The notes: generated by a model from the letters alone, not told the origin. 64,000 bases of DNA from UMGS1696 sp045643285 (GCA_045643285.1 JAZUKN010000097.1:51462-115461), one strand, 5' to 3'. Positions 8,150 through 16,621 are shown, numbered from the stretch's first letter. Numbers and translations: made by a program.

Positions 8150-8860
8150 TTATCTGTGTGCTTTGTTGTCTTTCTCAAGCGACAGAACGCCGTTGTCCAT
8201 ACGGTAGATCCTGTCGGCGTGAGCGGCGATCGAGAGGTCGTGCGTTACCATGACGAGCGTCTGTCCCATTTCCTTGCGGATGTTCAGAAGAAGTTCAAGC
8301 ACTTCGTCGGCGTTGTCTCTGTCGAGGTTGCCGGTCGGCTCGTCGGCGAAGAGGATGTCCGGCATATTGATAAGCGCACGCGCTATGGCGACTCTCTGTT
8401 GCTGACCGCCCGATAATTCCGACGGCAGGTGGTGGAGACGTTCACCGAGTCCCAGCGATTCTATGAGACGGCGCAGGTTTTCCTGGTAAGACATTTCCGG
8501 CTTGCGGCACATCATAGTCGGGATGAGGATGTTTTCGAGCGCGGTGAACTGCGGAATGAGATTGTGCTTCTGGTAAACGAAGCCCATGCTTTCCCCGCGG
8601 AAACGGCTCAATTCGTCCGGCTTCATTTTCGTTATTTCCTGACCGCGAATGATGACGCGCCCTGCGTCTGCGTTGTCAAGTCCGGCGCAGATGTGCAGGA
8701 ATGTACTTTTGCCGGAGCCGGATGTGCCGATGATAGCCACGAATTCTCCGGGCTTTACCTTGACCGAAACGCGGTTTACTGCGGTGATTACCGCATCGTA
8801 CTGCCTGAACTGTTTTATGACGCTCTCCGTTTGGAGCATATATTCTATTGTATCAGCCAT
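8150..8860 (-). CDS. ABC transporter ATP-binding protein (LolD/MacB/BceA type)
   Basis: A 236-residue ATPase with all motifs: Walker A GTSGSGKST, Q-loop VYQKHNL, signature LSGGQQQR, Walker B ILFADEPTGNLD and the switch His in VTHD. The sequence belongs to the subfamily that works with FtsX-type permeases in lipoprotein release, peptide export or antimicrobial-peptide sensing. It follows the permease gene by 30 bases on the same strand and is followed by a terminator, so the two make a complete two-gene system. AAAGGA lies upstream of the chosen start. The substrate cannot be read from the sequence. Confidence 0.9.
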   Translation of the reverse strand: MADTIEYMLQTESVIKQFRQYDAVITAVNRVSVKVKPGEFVAIIGTSGSGKSTFLHICAGLDNADAGRVIIRGQEITKMKPDELSRFRGESMGFVYQKHNLIPQFTALENILIPTMMCRKPEMSYQENLRRLIESLGLGERLHHLPSELSGGQQQRVAIARALINMPDILFADEPTGNLDRDNADEVLELLLNIRKEMGQTLVMVTHDLSIAAHADRIYRMDNGVLSLEKDNKAHR

Positions 8861-8890
8861 TTTATGTAAATCCTTTCTGAATATCGTTTG

Positions 8891-11161
8891 TTATTCGTCC
8901 GCGCCGTATTCTTCGCCTGCTCCGCCGTTCTGGAGTGAGCGACGGTGTTTATAATAGCTGAGGAACGGCAGGTAAGTCGAGAGGAATCCGCACACAACGG
9001 AAACCACGATGCTTGTGACGATAGCGTACCAGGGCATATAGAACGAGTAGCGGATCACTTCGCCCTGCATAGCCGGGATCGCAACATTGAAGAAGAGATA
9101 AACGAGGAACGAGCCGAGATACGACAGTGCGACGGACGTGACGAGCGAGAGCGCCGCCATTGTAAGACCGCCTTCGATGTAGATCGTCTTGATCTCCTTT
9201 CCGACTGCGCCGAGAGCCTGGAGAATGTTGAATTCTTTTTCTCTCTTAGCGTAGTACAGTGCCTGGGAGAAGAACCAGACGAGCGGCGAGATCACGAGTA
9301 TCATCAGTGCGATCACGATGAACAACTCGTCGTAGTGCCTGTCTTGTGAGACGGAACGGTTCAGCGCGATGTCGTTGTCTGTCACGAGAATATCGCCGGA
9401 GCGGTGCGCCCATTCGCGGACGTTTTCGTAAAGGACCTTCATTTCGTCGACCGAAAGACCGTCGTCGGCGTAGATCAGGAACGTCTTTGCGTCGGGTGTA
9501 AGTCCGGTTGCGGATTCGTATTCAGCCGCCGGAATGTATATCGGGGTGTTAGTACAGGGGATGTTGTGCAGTACCGCACCGACGATGTACTCACGGTACT
9601 CGAACTTGAAGTATTTGAGCTGGCTTTCGAGCAGTGCGCGTCCGCCGACGTTCGAGTCGATCTTGCGGTACTGACCTGTCTTTACCGCAACTCTGATCTT
9701 GTCGCCGACCTCGAATCTGAACGTCTTCATATTGTTTTTTGAGTCGCCTACTATGACGTAACCTTCGTTTTTGATGCAGTCGAGGTCGCCGTCGTAGTCG
9801 TAGTATTCGAGAACGCCGAGTTGTTCTTCGGTGATCGCCTTGTAGATGACGCTGTTCGTTATTGCAAGGTCTTCACCGTCGAATTTGTTTCCGGTGTAGT
9901 CGGAGATGAACGAAAGAGGCATCACGTCTTTCTTGTCAATGAGGACGTGCGACGCGACTTCAAGGGCTTCCGTCTCGTTTCCGCTGACTTCAACTGCACG
10001 GACGCCGTCAATTGCGTACAGATCGCGGCTCATCTGATCGTTGTAGACGTAGCCGGTGTCTGTCATATTGACGGTGAACTGCGCTCTCGGGTAGTTTATA
10101 TTGGTGTTGTAGATGACCGAGAGGTACAGCGCCATAATGAACATCGCGCAGAACACGACAGCAGTCGTAAGCACCTGTGCATTGTACTTGCGGAAGCGCC
10201 ACATCGAGTAAAGCTCGTATCTCTGCGGGAATTTCTCGCCGAAGATAGAGACGGACGAACGCGGAGACGAAACGAGGTTGGAGTTGTCTTCGGAAATGAT
10301 CAGCGACATCGGCTGTCTGATAGACATCAGCCGCATCGGTCCCCAAACGGCTACCGTGATCGTGGCGAGTCCGAAGAAGAACACCTTCACGACCGCACCG
10401 AACGTGAATACGAAGCCGTATCCCGTGCCGGAGTAGATAATATACGACAGCAGAGCCGAGAGAGCCATAGCCGGAATGAACGATACTACATAGATCACGA
10501 ACAGTTCCCAGAACGCCGTCGAGAACAGCATTTTGAAGTCCGCGCCGTAAGTGAGGTAGATACCGTACTCAAACTTGTAGTGGTTTATCCTGATACGGTA
10601 AAGGGAAGTGAGCAGGAAGACGCACAGAACAAACAGTGCGAGTGAGATAAAGAAGAAAGTCCATGCGTTGCTTCTTGCCGTCGCCGGATAAGTCATAAGC
10701 GGCGAGAGGGATTTTTCAAACGAAGTCCCTTTTTCGGCGAGCTTCGAGATCTGCTTCTGATAAGTCGACTCAAACCTGTCGAGTGCTTTTTCCGCGTCTT
10801 TGTCCTTGAATAAAAGGAACAGATCCCAGTACGAGTCTCCCGTTACCTTGAGGGAGTATTTTTCGGATTTCACGACATCGTAGAACTGATCGCTCTTGAA
10901 CGCCGACATACCGTAGTTTGCGACATATCGCGCCTGATCGTCGTTCAGACCTTTCAGAAGCAGGTGATAATCGTATTCTTCGGAGATGTGCCTGTATTCT
11001 GCGGCGTTTCCGTTGTCTGCCGAGACCGCGACCATTCCGTACAGCATAGTGACTATGATTATCGCAAGGAAGAAGCAGACGTACTGCTTAAAATTGAAGA
11101 AAACGCTCTTCCACGCGACGGTCAGACTGTGTTTTATGTATTCCCACACTTTTTCGAGCAT
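8891..11161 (-). CDS. FtsX-like ABC transporter permease
   Basis: A 756-residue permease. One N-terminal helix (about 22-46) is followed by an ectodomain of ~120 residues, a first FtsX-like bundle (about 165-300), one further helix near 335, a large extracellular domain (about 360-620) and a second FtsX-like bundle (about 630-740). The arrangement with a large ectodomain before the last helices recalls BceB-type peptide-detoxification permeases; no sensor kinase or response regulator is adjacent, so a general export or cell-envelope role is equally possible. AAGGAGG precedes the start. A promoter with TTGATT / TAAAAT lies just upstream. Confidence 0.85.
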   Translation of the reverse strand: MLEKVWEYIKHSLTVAWKSVFFNFKQYVCFFLAIIIVTMLYGMVAVSADNGNAAEYRHISEEYDYHLLLKGLNDDQARYVANYGMSAFKSDQFYDVVKSEKYSLKVTGDSYWDLFLLFKDKDAEKALDRFESTYQKQISKLAEKGTSFEKSLSPLMTYPATARSNAWTFFFISLALFVLCVFLLTSLYRIRINHYKFEYGIYLTYGADFKMLFSTAFWELFVIYVVSFIPAMALSALLSYIIYSGTGYGFVFTFGAVVKVFFFGLATITVAVWGPMRLMSIRQPMSLIISEDNSNLVSSPRSSVSIFGEKFPQRYELYSMWRFRKYNAQVLTTAVVFCAMFIMALYLSVIYNTNINYPRAQFTVNMTDTGYVYNDQMSRDLYAIDGVRAVEVSGNETEALEVASHVLIDKKDVMPLSFISDYTGNKFDGEDLAITNSVIYKAITEEQLGVLEYYDYDGDLDCIKNEGYVIVGDSKNNMKTFRFEVGDKIRVAVKTGQYRKIDSNVGGRALLESQLKYFKFEYREYIVGAVLHNIPCTNTPIYIPAAEYESATGLTPDAKTFLIYADDGLSVDEMKVLYENVREWAHRSGDILVTDNDIALNRSVSQDRHYDELFIVIALMILVISPLVWFFSQALYYAKREKEFNILQALGAVGKEIKTIYIEGGLTMAALSLVTSVALSYLGSFLVYLFFNVAIPAMQGEVIRYSFYMPWYAIVTSIVVSVVCGFLSTYLPFLSYYKHRRSLQNGGAGEEYGADE

Positions 11162-11207
11162 GGTGTCCTCCTTGGTTAATGAATGATGAACTGTAGAACT
11201 ATTGATT

Positions 11208-11236
11208 ATTTTACATTAAATTTGAAAAATAATCAA
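11208..11236 (-). promoter_or_regulatory. candidate promoter of the ABC transporter operon
   Basis: Minus-strand TTGATT (11231-11236) and TAAAAT (11208-11213) with a 17-base spacer. The -35 overlaps the last codons of aroQ. Confidence 0.45.
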
Positions 11237-11682
11237 GTTTTTTCTGCAAATTTGTCCGCGAGATACCGTATCGCTTCCGCGTAGCCGTCAAGTCCGTGAC
11301 CGATTATCCGCTCTTCGGCGTACAGCGAAACGTAAGAGAAGCGGCGGAATTCTTCGCGCGCGTTCACGTCGGAGATATGTACCTCAACTGTCGGGAGCGC
11401 GACGGTTTTAAGCGCGTCGAGAATGGCAACGCTCGTGTGAGTGTACGCCGCCGGATTTATCACTATCCCGTCGAATACGCCGTACGCTTCCTGTATTTCT
11501 TCGACTATTTCGCCCTCGTGATTCGATTGTACTATGTCGCATCCGAGTCCGCATTCACGCGCCGTTATTTTGCAAAGCGCGCATAGATCGTCGTATGTTT
11601 TCCGCCCGTAAATATCCGGCTCGCGCACACCGAGCATATTCAGATTCGGACCGTTTATTATAAGTATTTTCTTTTTCTTCAT
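11233..11682 (-). CDS. aroQ: 3-dehydroquinate dehydratase, type II
   Basis: A 149-residue type II dehydroquinase, normal length. It shows the family start INGPNLNMLG, the catalytic Tyr in DIYG, the NPAAYTH segment with the catalytic His, and VEVHISD. It converts 3-dehydroquinate to 3-dehydroshikimate, step three of the shikimate pathway. Its ATG overlaps the stop of the aroE-aroK fusion (ATGA), so translation is probably coupled. It is the last gene of the aro operon. Confidence 0.96.
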   Translation of the reverse strand: MKKKKILIINGPNLNMLGVREPDIYGRKTYDDLCALCKITARECGLGCDIVQSNHEGEIVEEIQEAYGVFDGIVINPAAYTHTSVAILDALKTVALPTVEVHISDVNAREEFRRFSYVSLYAEERIIGHGLDGYAEAIRYLADKFAEKT

Positions 11683-12908
11683 TTTTTCGTTTCCTTTATT
11701 ATTTCTTCCGCTGTCTCTAGTGGAGTGAGGTAGGATTTTACCGTTATATCAGCCGCCGAAAGATAAAATTCTTTCCGCTCTGCCCATAGCTCTTCCGCGC
11801 TTTTTTGCTGTGACAGTGGTCTTCCGTCGGACGACAGCTCGCATAGCGGACGCTCGATGAACACTACCGTGCCGTTTTCGTGCATCCGCCGCCTGTTTTC
11901 GGCTTTTATGACAGCTCCTCCGCCTGTTGCGATGATAAGCGACGATTCGCGTGTCAGCGACGACAGCACTTCGCTCTCGATTTTGCGGAACGCCGCCTCG
12001 CCGTCTTCTTTTATTATCTCAGCCGGTGTGCGTCCGTATTTTTCGGCGACAACTTCGTCGGTGTCGTAAAAACGCCTGCCGGTCAGCTTTGCAAGCTCAC
12101 GCCCGACCGACGATTTGCCGCATCCCGGCATACCGACGAGAACTGTGTTTCTCTTTGCGGCGTTGATTTTTCCGACTATCTCCGCAACTGAGGGAACACA
12201 GTCACCGAGCGTGCCGCCGACAAAATATTCAGCCGCCGCCTTTGCCTGTGCGACGAGCATCGTAAGCCCCGAAGCCGACGGGATCCCGCGCTCCTCTGCC
12301 GAGAGGATCATCTCCGTTTTTTCGGGATTGTATACGATGTCGACCACTCCCGAAAGACGCGGAAATACCGATAAATCAACAGGAGAAACTCCCGTTTTCG
12401 GGTACATTCCGACGGGGGTGGTGTTCACGATGACGTCGGCGTCCGCGTGGCGGGAAATGTTTTCGTAGTTGTCGTCTCCCGAGCGCGAAATCGGGATTAT
12501 CTCCCTTGAACCTCTGTCGGTGAGGACGGTGCGGACTGTGTGAAAAGAGCCGCCCGTGCCGAGAACCAGCACTTTTTTGTGTCTCACGTCAAGCCCGATC
12601 GAATCGAGCAGAGCCGAGAAGCCGCAGTAGTCGGTGTTGTAGCCGTACAGCTTTCCGCCGCGACGGACGACGGTGTTCACCGCGCCTATCCGTTCGGCTT
12701 CGGGAGAAATCTCGTCGAGATATTTCATTACGTCGCGCTTGTAGGGGATCGTGACGTTCAGCCCGTCGTAGTCGCCGTGAAGAATAAAGTCGCCGAGCGC
12801 GTCCGCCTCAAGTTCTTTCAGCTCGTATGAATAATCGGCAAGGTGGGAATGTATGACAGGCGACCAACTGTGACCGAGCGGCTTGCCGATAAGATATATT
12901 TTCATCAT
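11679..12908 (-). CDS. aroE-aroK: shikimate dehydrogenase - shikimate kinase fusion
   Basis: One 409-residue protein joins two pathway steps. Residues 1 to ~250 are AroE: GHSWSP substrate site (Ser14, Ser16), catalytic Lys57 in TIPYK, Asp93 in NTD, and an NADP-binding loop that reads GTGGSFHTV rather than the common GAGGAxxA. Residues ~253-409 are AroK: P-loop GMPGCGKSS (259-267), substrate Asp282/Asp284 in DTDE, and ATGGGAV. Thus it reduces 3-dehydroshikimate and then phosphorylates shikimate. The start overlaps the aroC stop; a second Met follows immediately (start 12908 or 12905). The fusion places consecutive enzymes together beside aroC and aroQ. Confidence 0.94.
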   Translation of the reverse strand: MMKIYLIGKPLGHSWSPVIHSHLADYSYELKELEADALGDFILHGDYDGLNVTIPYKRDVMKYLDEISPEAERIGAVNTVVRRGGKLYGYNTDYCGFSALLDSIGLDVRHKKVLVLGTGGSFHTVRTVLTDRGSREIIPISRSGDDNYENISRHADADVIVNTTPVGMYPKTGVSPVDLSVFPRLSGVVDIVYNPEKTEMILSAEERGIPSASGLTMLVAQAKAAAEYFVGGTLGDCVPSVAEIVGKINAAKRNTVLVGMPGCGKSSVGRELAKLTGRRFYDTDEVVAEKYGRTPAEIIKEDGEAAFRKIESEVLSSLTRESSLIIATGGGAVIKAENRRRMHENGTVVFIERPLCELSSDGRPLSQQKSAEELWAERKEFYLSAADITVKSYLTPLETAEEIIKETKK

Positions 12909-13990
12909 TTTTCCATGTCTCCCGTGTCGAGAAGCGCGTCAAATACCGCAATAGCCGTCGCCGCTTCGATAACCGGAACAGCGCGCGGAACGATGCACGG
13001 ATCGTGCCGTCCTTTTATCTCAAGCGTGACGTTTTCGCGCGTCGTCAGATCAACGGAGTCCTGCTTTATGCCTATCGACGGCGTGGGCTTTATCGCACAG
13101 CGGAACAAGAGCGGCATACCGTCCGTCATTCCGCCGAGAATACCGCCGCAGTTGTTCGTTTTCGTCGTCACCGTAATGCCGTCTGTCTCGTATGCGTCGT
13201 TGTTTTCGGAACCTGTCATGGCGGCGGACGCAAAGCCCGCGCCGAATTCTATACCCTTTACGGCAGGAACGGAGAATACTATAGACGATATACGGCTTTC
13301 CATGCCGTCGAAGAAATGCTCGCCGACACCGACGGGAAGCCCGATGACTGCACATTCGATCACACCGCCGACGGAATCCTTTGCTTCTTTTGTGCGCAGA
13401 ATAAGCTCGCGCATTTTTTCCGCCGTTTCACCGTCAAGTACGGGCAGAGAGCGCGAAAGAACAGCGTCAAAATCTTCTTCCGAAACCTTGACGGGATCAA
13501 AACGCCTGTCGGTGACAGTGCCGACGGAGCAGATATGCGCGCCGATCTTTATTCCGCGACGGTATAGCTCGTCCTTCAGAATGCCGCCGATGACGCACAG
13601 CGGTGCGGTGAGCCGCCCGGAAAAATGTCCGCCGCCTGCGAGGTCAGCTTGTCCGCCCGACTTCACATAAGCCGGATAATCGGCGTGGGACGGACGCGGA
13701 ACGGTCGAGTCGTAGTCGGACGAGCGCGTGTTCGTGTTTCTTATCACCGCGCAGAATTCGCCGCCGTCGGTGTATCCGTCAGTCACGCCGGAGAGGAAAA
13801 CGGGAACGTCGTCCTCTTTGCGCGGAGTGGAGAGATCGTTCTGCCCGGGTGCGCGCCTTTTCAAAAAGCGTGAGAGGGAAGCGGTGTCAACCTTTATCCC
13901 GGACGGGAGTCCACGCACTTTTATACCTATTTCACTGTCGTGCGAGCCGCCGAAAAGCGACACGCTTATATTGCGTCCGTATGAAGTCAT
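12905..13990 (-). CDS. aroC: chorismate synthase
   Basis: A 361-residue chorismate synthase, normal length. Family signatures are present: SLFGGSHDSEIG near the N-terminus (FMN/EPSP site; the more usual reading is FGESHG), RRAPGQ, RPSHADY and GGGHFSGR. It converts EPSP to chorismate with reduced FMN, the last common step to aromatic amino acids. I chose the ATG at 13990 because GGAG lies seven bases upstream and the alignment begins there; an ATG eight codons earlier lacks a ribosome site. It leads the aroC-aroEK-aroQ operon from a consensus promoter. Confidence 0.95.
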   Translation of the reverse strand: MTSYGRNISVSLFGGSHDSEIGIKVRGLPSGIKVDTASLSRFLKRRAPGQNDLSTPRKEDDVPVFLSGVTDGYTDGGEFCAVIRNTNTRSSDYDSTVPRPSHADYPAYVKSGGQADLAGGGHFSGRLTAPLCVIGGILKDELYRRGIKIGAHICSVGTVTDRRFDPVKVSEEDFDAVLSRSLPVLDGETAEKMRELILRTKEAKDSVGGVIECAVIGLPVGVGEHFFDGMESRISSIVFSVPAVKGIEFGAGFASAAMTGSENNDAYETDGITVTTKTNNCGGILGGMTDGMPLLFRCAIKPTPSIGIKQDSVDLTTRENVTLEIKGRHDPCIVPRAVPVIEAATAIAVFDALLDTGDMEK

Positions 13991-14024
13991 AACTTTCTCC
14001 GGTAAAAATATCATTTCATTTTAT

Positions 14025-14053
14025 ATTATACCAAAATACTCCTGTTTTGTAAA
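14025..14053 (-). promoter_or_regulatory. promoter of the aro operon
   Basis: Minus-strand TTTACA (14048-14053) and TATAAT (14025-14030) with a 17-base spacer, 35 bases before the aroC start. Confidence 0.7.
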
Positions 14054-14058
14054 GCAGT

Positions 14059-14751
14059 TCAGCCGTTTTCGTCAGCCCATGCGACGATTTCTTCCATTGC
14101 GCGGATGCGTGCCGTTTTTTTGTCGTCAGCGTCTATCACTATCCACGGAGCGGACGGCGTGTTCGTCTCGCGTATCATCTCGTCACGTGCGAGATCGTAA
14201 AGCTCGCGCTTTGAACGGTTGCGCCAGTCTTCGTCGGTGATCTTGTGCATCTTTTCCGGCTCCGACTGCCGCTTTTTGAAGCGTTTGAGCTGTTCGTCAG
14301 CACTGACTTCAAACCACAGCTTGAGCAGCACCGCTCCGTCGTCGGTCAGCATCCGCTCAAATTCGTTTATTTCACGGTACGCACGCATCCACTCGGCGTT
14401 TTTTGCAAAACCCTCGATCCGCTCGACAAGCACTCTGCCGTACCAGCTCCGGTCAAATATCGCAATTTTGCCGTATTCGGGAAGCGCGAGCCAGAACCGC
14501 CTCAGATAATGGTACTTGTATTCTTCTTCCGTAGGTTTCGAGACAGGTATCACGCGGTACTGCTTTGCGTCAAGCTCGCGTGTCAGCCGCCGTATCGTGC
14601 CGCTTTTGCCCGATGCGTCAAGCCCCTCGAATACGATTATCATAGACCGCTTTTCTTCTTCTGATTTCGACGCGACCGACGCGAGCATTTTCTGCAGCTC
14701 GGCAAGCCGCTCCTTGTATTCTTTTTTCGATAAAGTTTTTTCGTCTGTCAT
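14059..14751 (-). CDS. polyphosphate kinase 2 (PPK2) family protein
   Basis: A 230-residue PPK2. Walker A GLDASGKSG is at 43-51, the lid/Walker B motif is DRSWYGR, and RRFW and KLWFEVS are as in the family. PPK2 enzymes use polyphosphate to phosphorylate nucleotides or run in reverse; the single-domain class 1/3 type cannot be separated by eye. I chose the ATG at 14751, which has GGAGAA eight bases upstream, over one 13 codons earlier. It follows the cotJ operon terminator, so it is probably transcribed separately. A sporulation link is suggested only by position. Confidence 0.9.
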   Translation of the reverse strand: MTDEKTLSKKEYKERLAELQKMLASVASKSEEEKRSMIIVFEGLDASGKSGTIRRLTRELDAKQYRVIPVSKPTEEEYKYHYLRRFWLALPEYGKIAIFDRSWYGRVLVERIEGFAKNAEWMRAYREINEFERMLTDDGAVLLKLWFEVSADEQLKRFKKRQSEPEKMHKITDEDWRNRSKRELYDLARDEMIRETNTPSAPWIVIDADDKKTARIRAMEEIVAWADENG

Positions 14752-14811
14752 ACTGTTCTCCGAATATTTTTTTCTAATATTTTTCCGCATACTGATGTTA
14801 TTTATTCGTAT

Positions 14812-14848
14812 GTAAAAAGCAGAAGCAACCGTTTCGGGCTGCCTCTGC
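14812..14848 (-). terminator. terminator of cotJABC
   Basis: On the minus strand GCAGAGGCAGCCCGAAACGG continues into TTGCTTCTGC, an interrupted stem with a GAAA loop, followed by TTTTTAC. It lies just after the cotJC stop. Confidence 0.75.
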
Positions 14849-14854
14849 CGATGT

Positions 14855-15469
14855 TTACTTCATGCCGCAGTTCTTTTTGTCGAAAGCGGGATTGTATCCG
14901 TAGAAATTCTTGTAGTCGAGGTGATCCTGTACGGTTCTGAGCGAATCGCCGAACCGCTGATAGTGGACGACTTCGCGCTCGCGTAAGAAGCGGATCGGGT
15001 CGCATACGTCTGGATCGTCGATGAGACGGAGCAGGTTGTCGTAGGTCACACGCGCTTTCTGTTCAGCCGCAAGGTCTTCGTTGAGGTCTGCGATCGGGTC
15101 GCCCTTCACGCCGATATATTTCATGTCGAACGGCACGCCGGCAGCCGCTATCGGGTATACGCCCGTCGTGTGATCGACAAAGTATTTGTCAAAGCCGGAC
15201 GCTTTTATCTGTTCGATAGTGAGATTCCGCGTGAGCTGATATACGATAGCCGAGATCATCTCAATGTGCGAAAGCTCTTCCGTTGCGATGTCGGTCAGCT
15301 CAGCCGTTACTTCTCTGTACGGCATCGAGTAACGCTGATTCAAGTATCTCATCGACGCGCCGAGTTCACCGTCGGGACCGCCGAGCTGTGTGATGATGAG
15401 CTGAGCAGTCTTCGGATCGGGTGTCTTTATTTTTACAGGGTATTCGAGTTTCTTTTCATAGATCCACAT
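14855..15469 (-). CDS. cotJC: spore coat protein CotJC (manganese catalase family)
   Basis: A 204-residue CotJC, normal length. It is a four-helix di-manganese protein; the metal ligands are visible in GELGAS, ATEELSHIEM, AAEQKARV and REREVVHY. CotJC is incorporated into the inner spore coat and has catalase-type ferritin-like fold; activity has been reported for related proteins. It is the last gene of cotJABC, 15 bases after cotJB. The presence of this operon indicates that the host forms endospores. Expression should be in the mother cell. Confidence 0.95.
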   Translation of the reverse strand: MWIYEKKLEYPVKIKTPDPKTAQLIITQLGGPDGELGASMRYLNQRYSMPYREVTAELTDIATEELSHIEMISAIVYQLTRNLTIEQIKASGFDKYFVDHTTGVYPIAAAGVPFDMKYIGVKGDPIADLNEDLAAEQKARVTYDNLLRLIDDPDVCDPIRFLREREVVHYQRFGDSLRTVQDHLDYKNFYGYNPAFDKKNCGMK

Positions 15470-15484
15470 TTGCCTGCTCCTCCT

Positions 15485-15742
15485 TTATACTTCCCACGGC
15501 CATGGTTCTGTTGCCCATTTCCAGCCGCCCGCCGTATCGTTTCCGTACATAGTGAGAGGCGCGAATTTTCTTTCGTATTCGGCTACCGCTTCGCTGTACA
15601 GTTTTCTGTATTTTTCGTAGTAACCCATAGCGCGTCTGCACGTCGGGTGATTGTCGAGGAAGAGTACGGCTTCATTCACGGCGAAAGAGTACGCCCTGAT
15701 CTGCCGCATGAGTTTTTCACGTTCGTTACAGTTGCAGTTCAT
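15485..15742 (-). CDS. cotJB: spore coat protein CotJB
   Basis: An 85-residue CotJB with the family pattern: an N-terminal helix pair, a HPTCRRAMGYY-type central motif and the C-terminal P-L-T-x-Y-GN...W-x-W-x-x-x-P-W-P-W-E end. The ATG at 15742 is preceded by GGAGGAGAGG; an ATG ten codons earlier overlaps cotJA and lacks a site. It needs CotJA for coat assembly in Bacillus subtilis. Confidence 0.93.
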   Translation of the reverse strand: MNCNCNEREKLMRQIRAYSFAVNEAVLFLDNHPTCRRAMGYYEKYRKLYSEAVAEYERKFAPLTMYGNDTAGGWKWATEPWPWEV

Positions 15743-15756
15743 TTTCCTCTCCTCCT

Positions 15757-16167
15757 TCATCTGCATGAGCATCCGCGAAGGAGCGGAAAATCAAGCATTT
15801 TGAAAATCGTTCCGTGACAGAGTCCTTCCTCTGCCTCGAAAACGTCGTCAAATTCCTGCACAGGCGAATAGACCATAGCAAACGGATTTCCCGTGAGAGG
15901 TGGATTATCCCATCCGCTCTGCCGCCCGTCGGGATAGTTGCCTCGACAGTCGGGAGTCTGACGGGACTGCGTTTCCGTTCTGCAACCGTTCGGACGGACA
16001 GTGCATCCGCATCCGTTCTGTGTGCCGCCGTTTTCACTGCGTGACTGCATCATTCTGCCGTAGTCGTAGGACATTCCGGACTGCGGCTCGTTTTCTCCGA
16101 GCAATTCCGAGAGGAGCGCATCGCTTACCTTGTCTCTCGGAGTGCCGTAATTGTTTCTGTATTCCAT
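15757..16167 (-). CDS. cotJA: spore coat-associated protein CotJA
   Basis: A 136-residue protein whose last ~45 residues match CotJA (FAMVYSPVQEF...GLCHGTIFKMLDFPLL). The first ~85 residues are a low-complexity, Cys/Asn/Arg/Gln-rich extension, longer than in the ~80-residue Bacillus protein. It is the first gene of cotJABC, with GGAGG upstream at long spacing (about 12 bases). The upstream region (16170-16300) holds no clear sigma-A promoter; a CATATACT-like -10 near 16216-16224 might be a mother-cell sigma-E element, which I cannot confirm. Confidence 0.88.
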   Translation of the reverse strand: MEYRNNYGTPRDKVSDALLSELLGENEPQSGMSYDYGRMMQSRSENGGTQNGCGCTVRPNGCRTETQSRQTPDCRGNYPDGRQSGWDNPPLTGNPFAMVYSPVQEFDDVFEAEEGLCHGTIFKMLDFPLLRGCSCR

Positions 16168-16306
16168 TTTGTTCGATATTCCTCCGTTTTGAGGGGAGCT
16201 TTTTCGCGTCCCCGATAAAAGTATATGCGATGGGAAGATAATGGGTGAGAAAAGAAACAGATGAGGAATAATAAAAAAGGGGAAGAGTATATTTTTACAA
16301 AAAGGC

Positions 16307-16335
16307 TTGACAAAACGGAATTACTGTAATATAAT
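16307..16335 (+). promoter_or_regulatory. promoter of tRNA-Ser
   Basis: TTGACA (16307-16312) and TATAAT (16330-16335) with a 17-base spacer: a perfect sigma-A promoter, 41 bases before the tRNA. Confidence 0.85.
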
Positions 16336-16376
16336 AACAAAGCTGAATGTTTCTGAGAAGACCGCATTCAGTGTAC

Positions 16377-16465
16377 GGAGAAGTACTCAAGAGGCCGAAG
16401 AGGCGCCCCTGCTAAGGGTGTAGGCCGGTATTCCCGGCGCGAGAGTTCAAATCTCTCCTTCTCCG
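16377..16465 (+). tRNA. tRNA-Ser (anticodon GCU)
   Basis: Acceptor GGAGAAG pairs with CTTCTCC, discriminator G; anticodon loop CTGCTAA gives GCU; the long variable arm (GTAGGCCGGTATTCCCGGC) marks a class II tRNA; T-arm GAGAG-TTCAAAT-CTCTC. CCA is not encoded. The last bases of this gene are copied again at 16600-16620. Confidence 0.95.
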
Positions 16466-16473
16466 TGAAACAG

Positions 16474-16498
16474 AAAGACACCGCAAGGTGTCTTTTTT
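16474..16498 (+). terminator. terminator of tRNA-Ser
   Basis: AAGACACC-GCAA-GGTGTCTT followed by TTTT, nine bases after the tRNA; the outer GTGAAACA/TTTGTTTCAC extends the stem. Confidence 0.85.
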
Positions 16499-16599
16499 GT
16501 TTCACAACAGAGAGATTTGAAAAGGCGGTCGGGCAAAGCCCAAAAACAGTCCGGTGGACTGTTTTTCCGCCGAGTGCATGCCGAGACGGAGTCGACGGG

Positions 16600-16620
16600 C
16601 AAATCTCTCCTTCTCCGTGA
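16600..16620 (+). repeat. direct copy of the tRNA-Ser 3' end
   Basis: These 21 bases are identical to 16448-16468, i.e. the T-arm 3' half, the acceptor 3' strand, the discriminator and three flanking bases. Offset is 152 bp. Confidence 0.9.
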
Positions 16621-16621
16621 G

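Noticed and set aside
7303..8178. 291-residue form of the amidase
   Set aside because: The extra 48 residues are encoded across the ABC-operon terminator and lie before a normal signal anchor.
16125..16367. 80-codon minus-strand frame upstream of cotJA
   Set aside because: It covers the cotJA leader and the tRNA-Ser promoter and is low-complexity hydrophobic sequence without a ribosome site.
16466..16620. T-box or other aminoacyl-tRNA-sensing leader
   Set aside because: There is no specifier loop, no T-box sequence and no downstream synthetase or amino-acid gene; it lies behind a tRNA.
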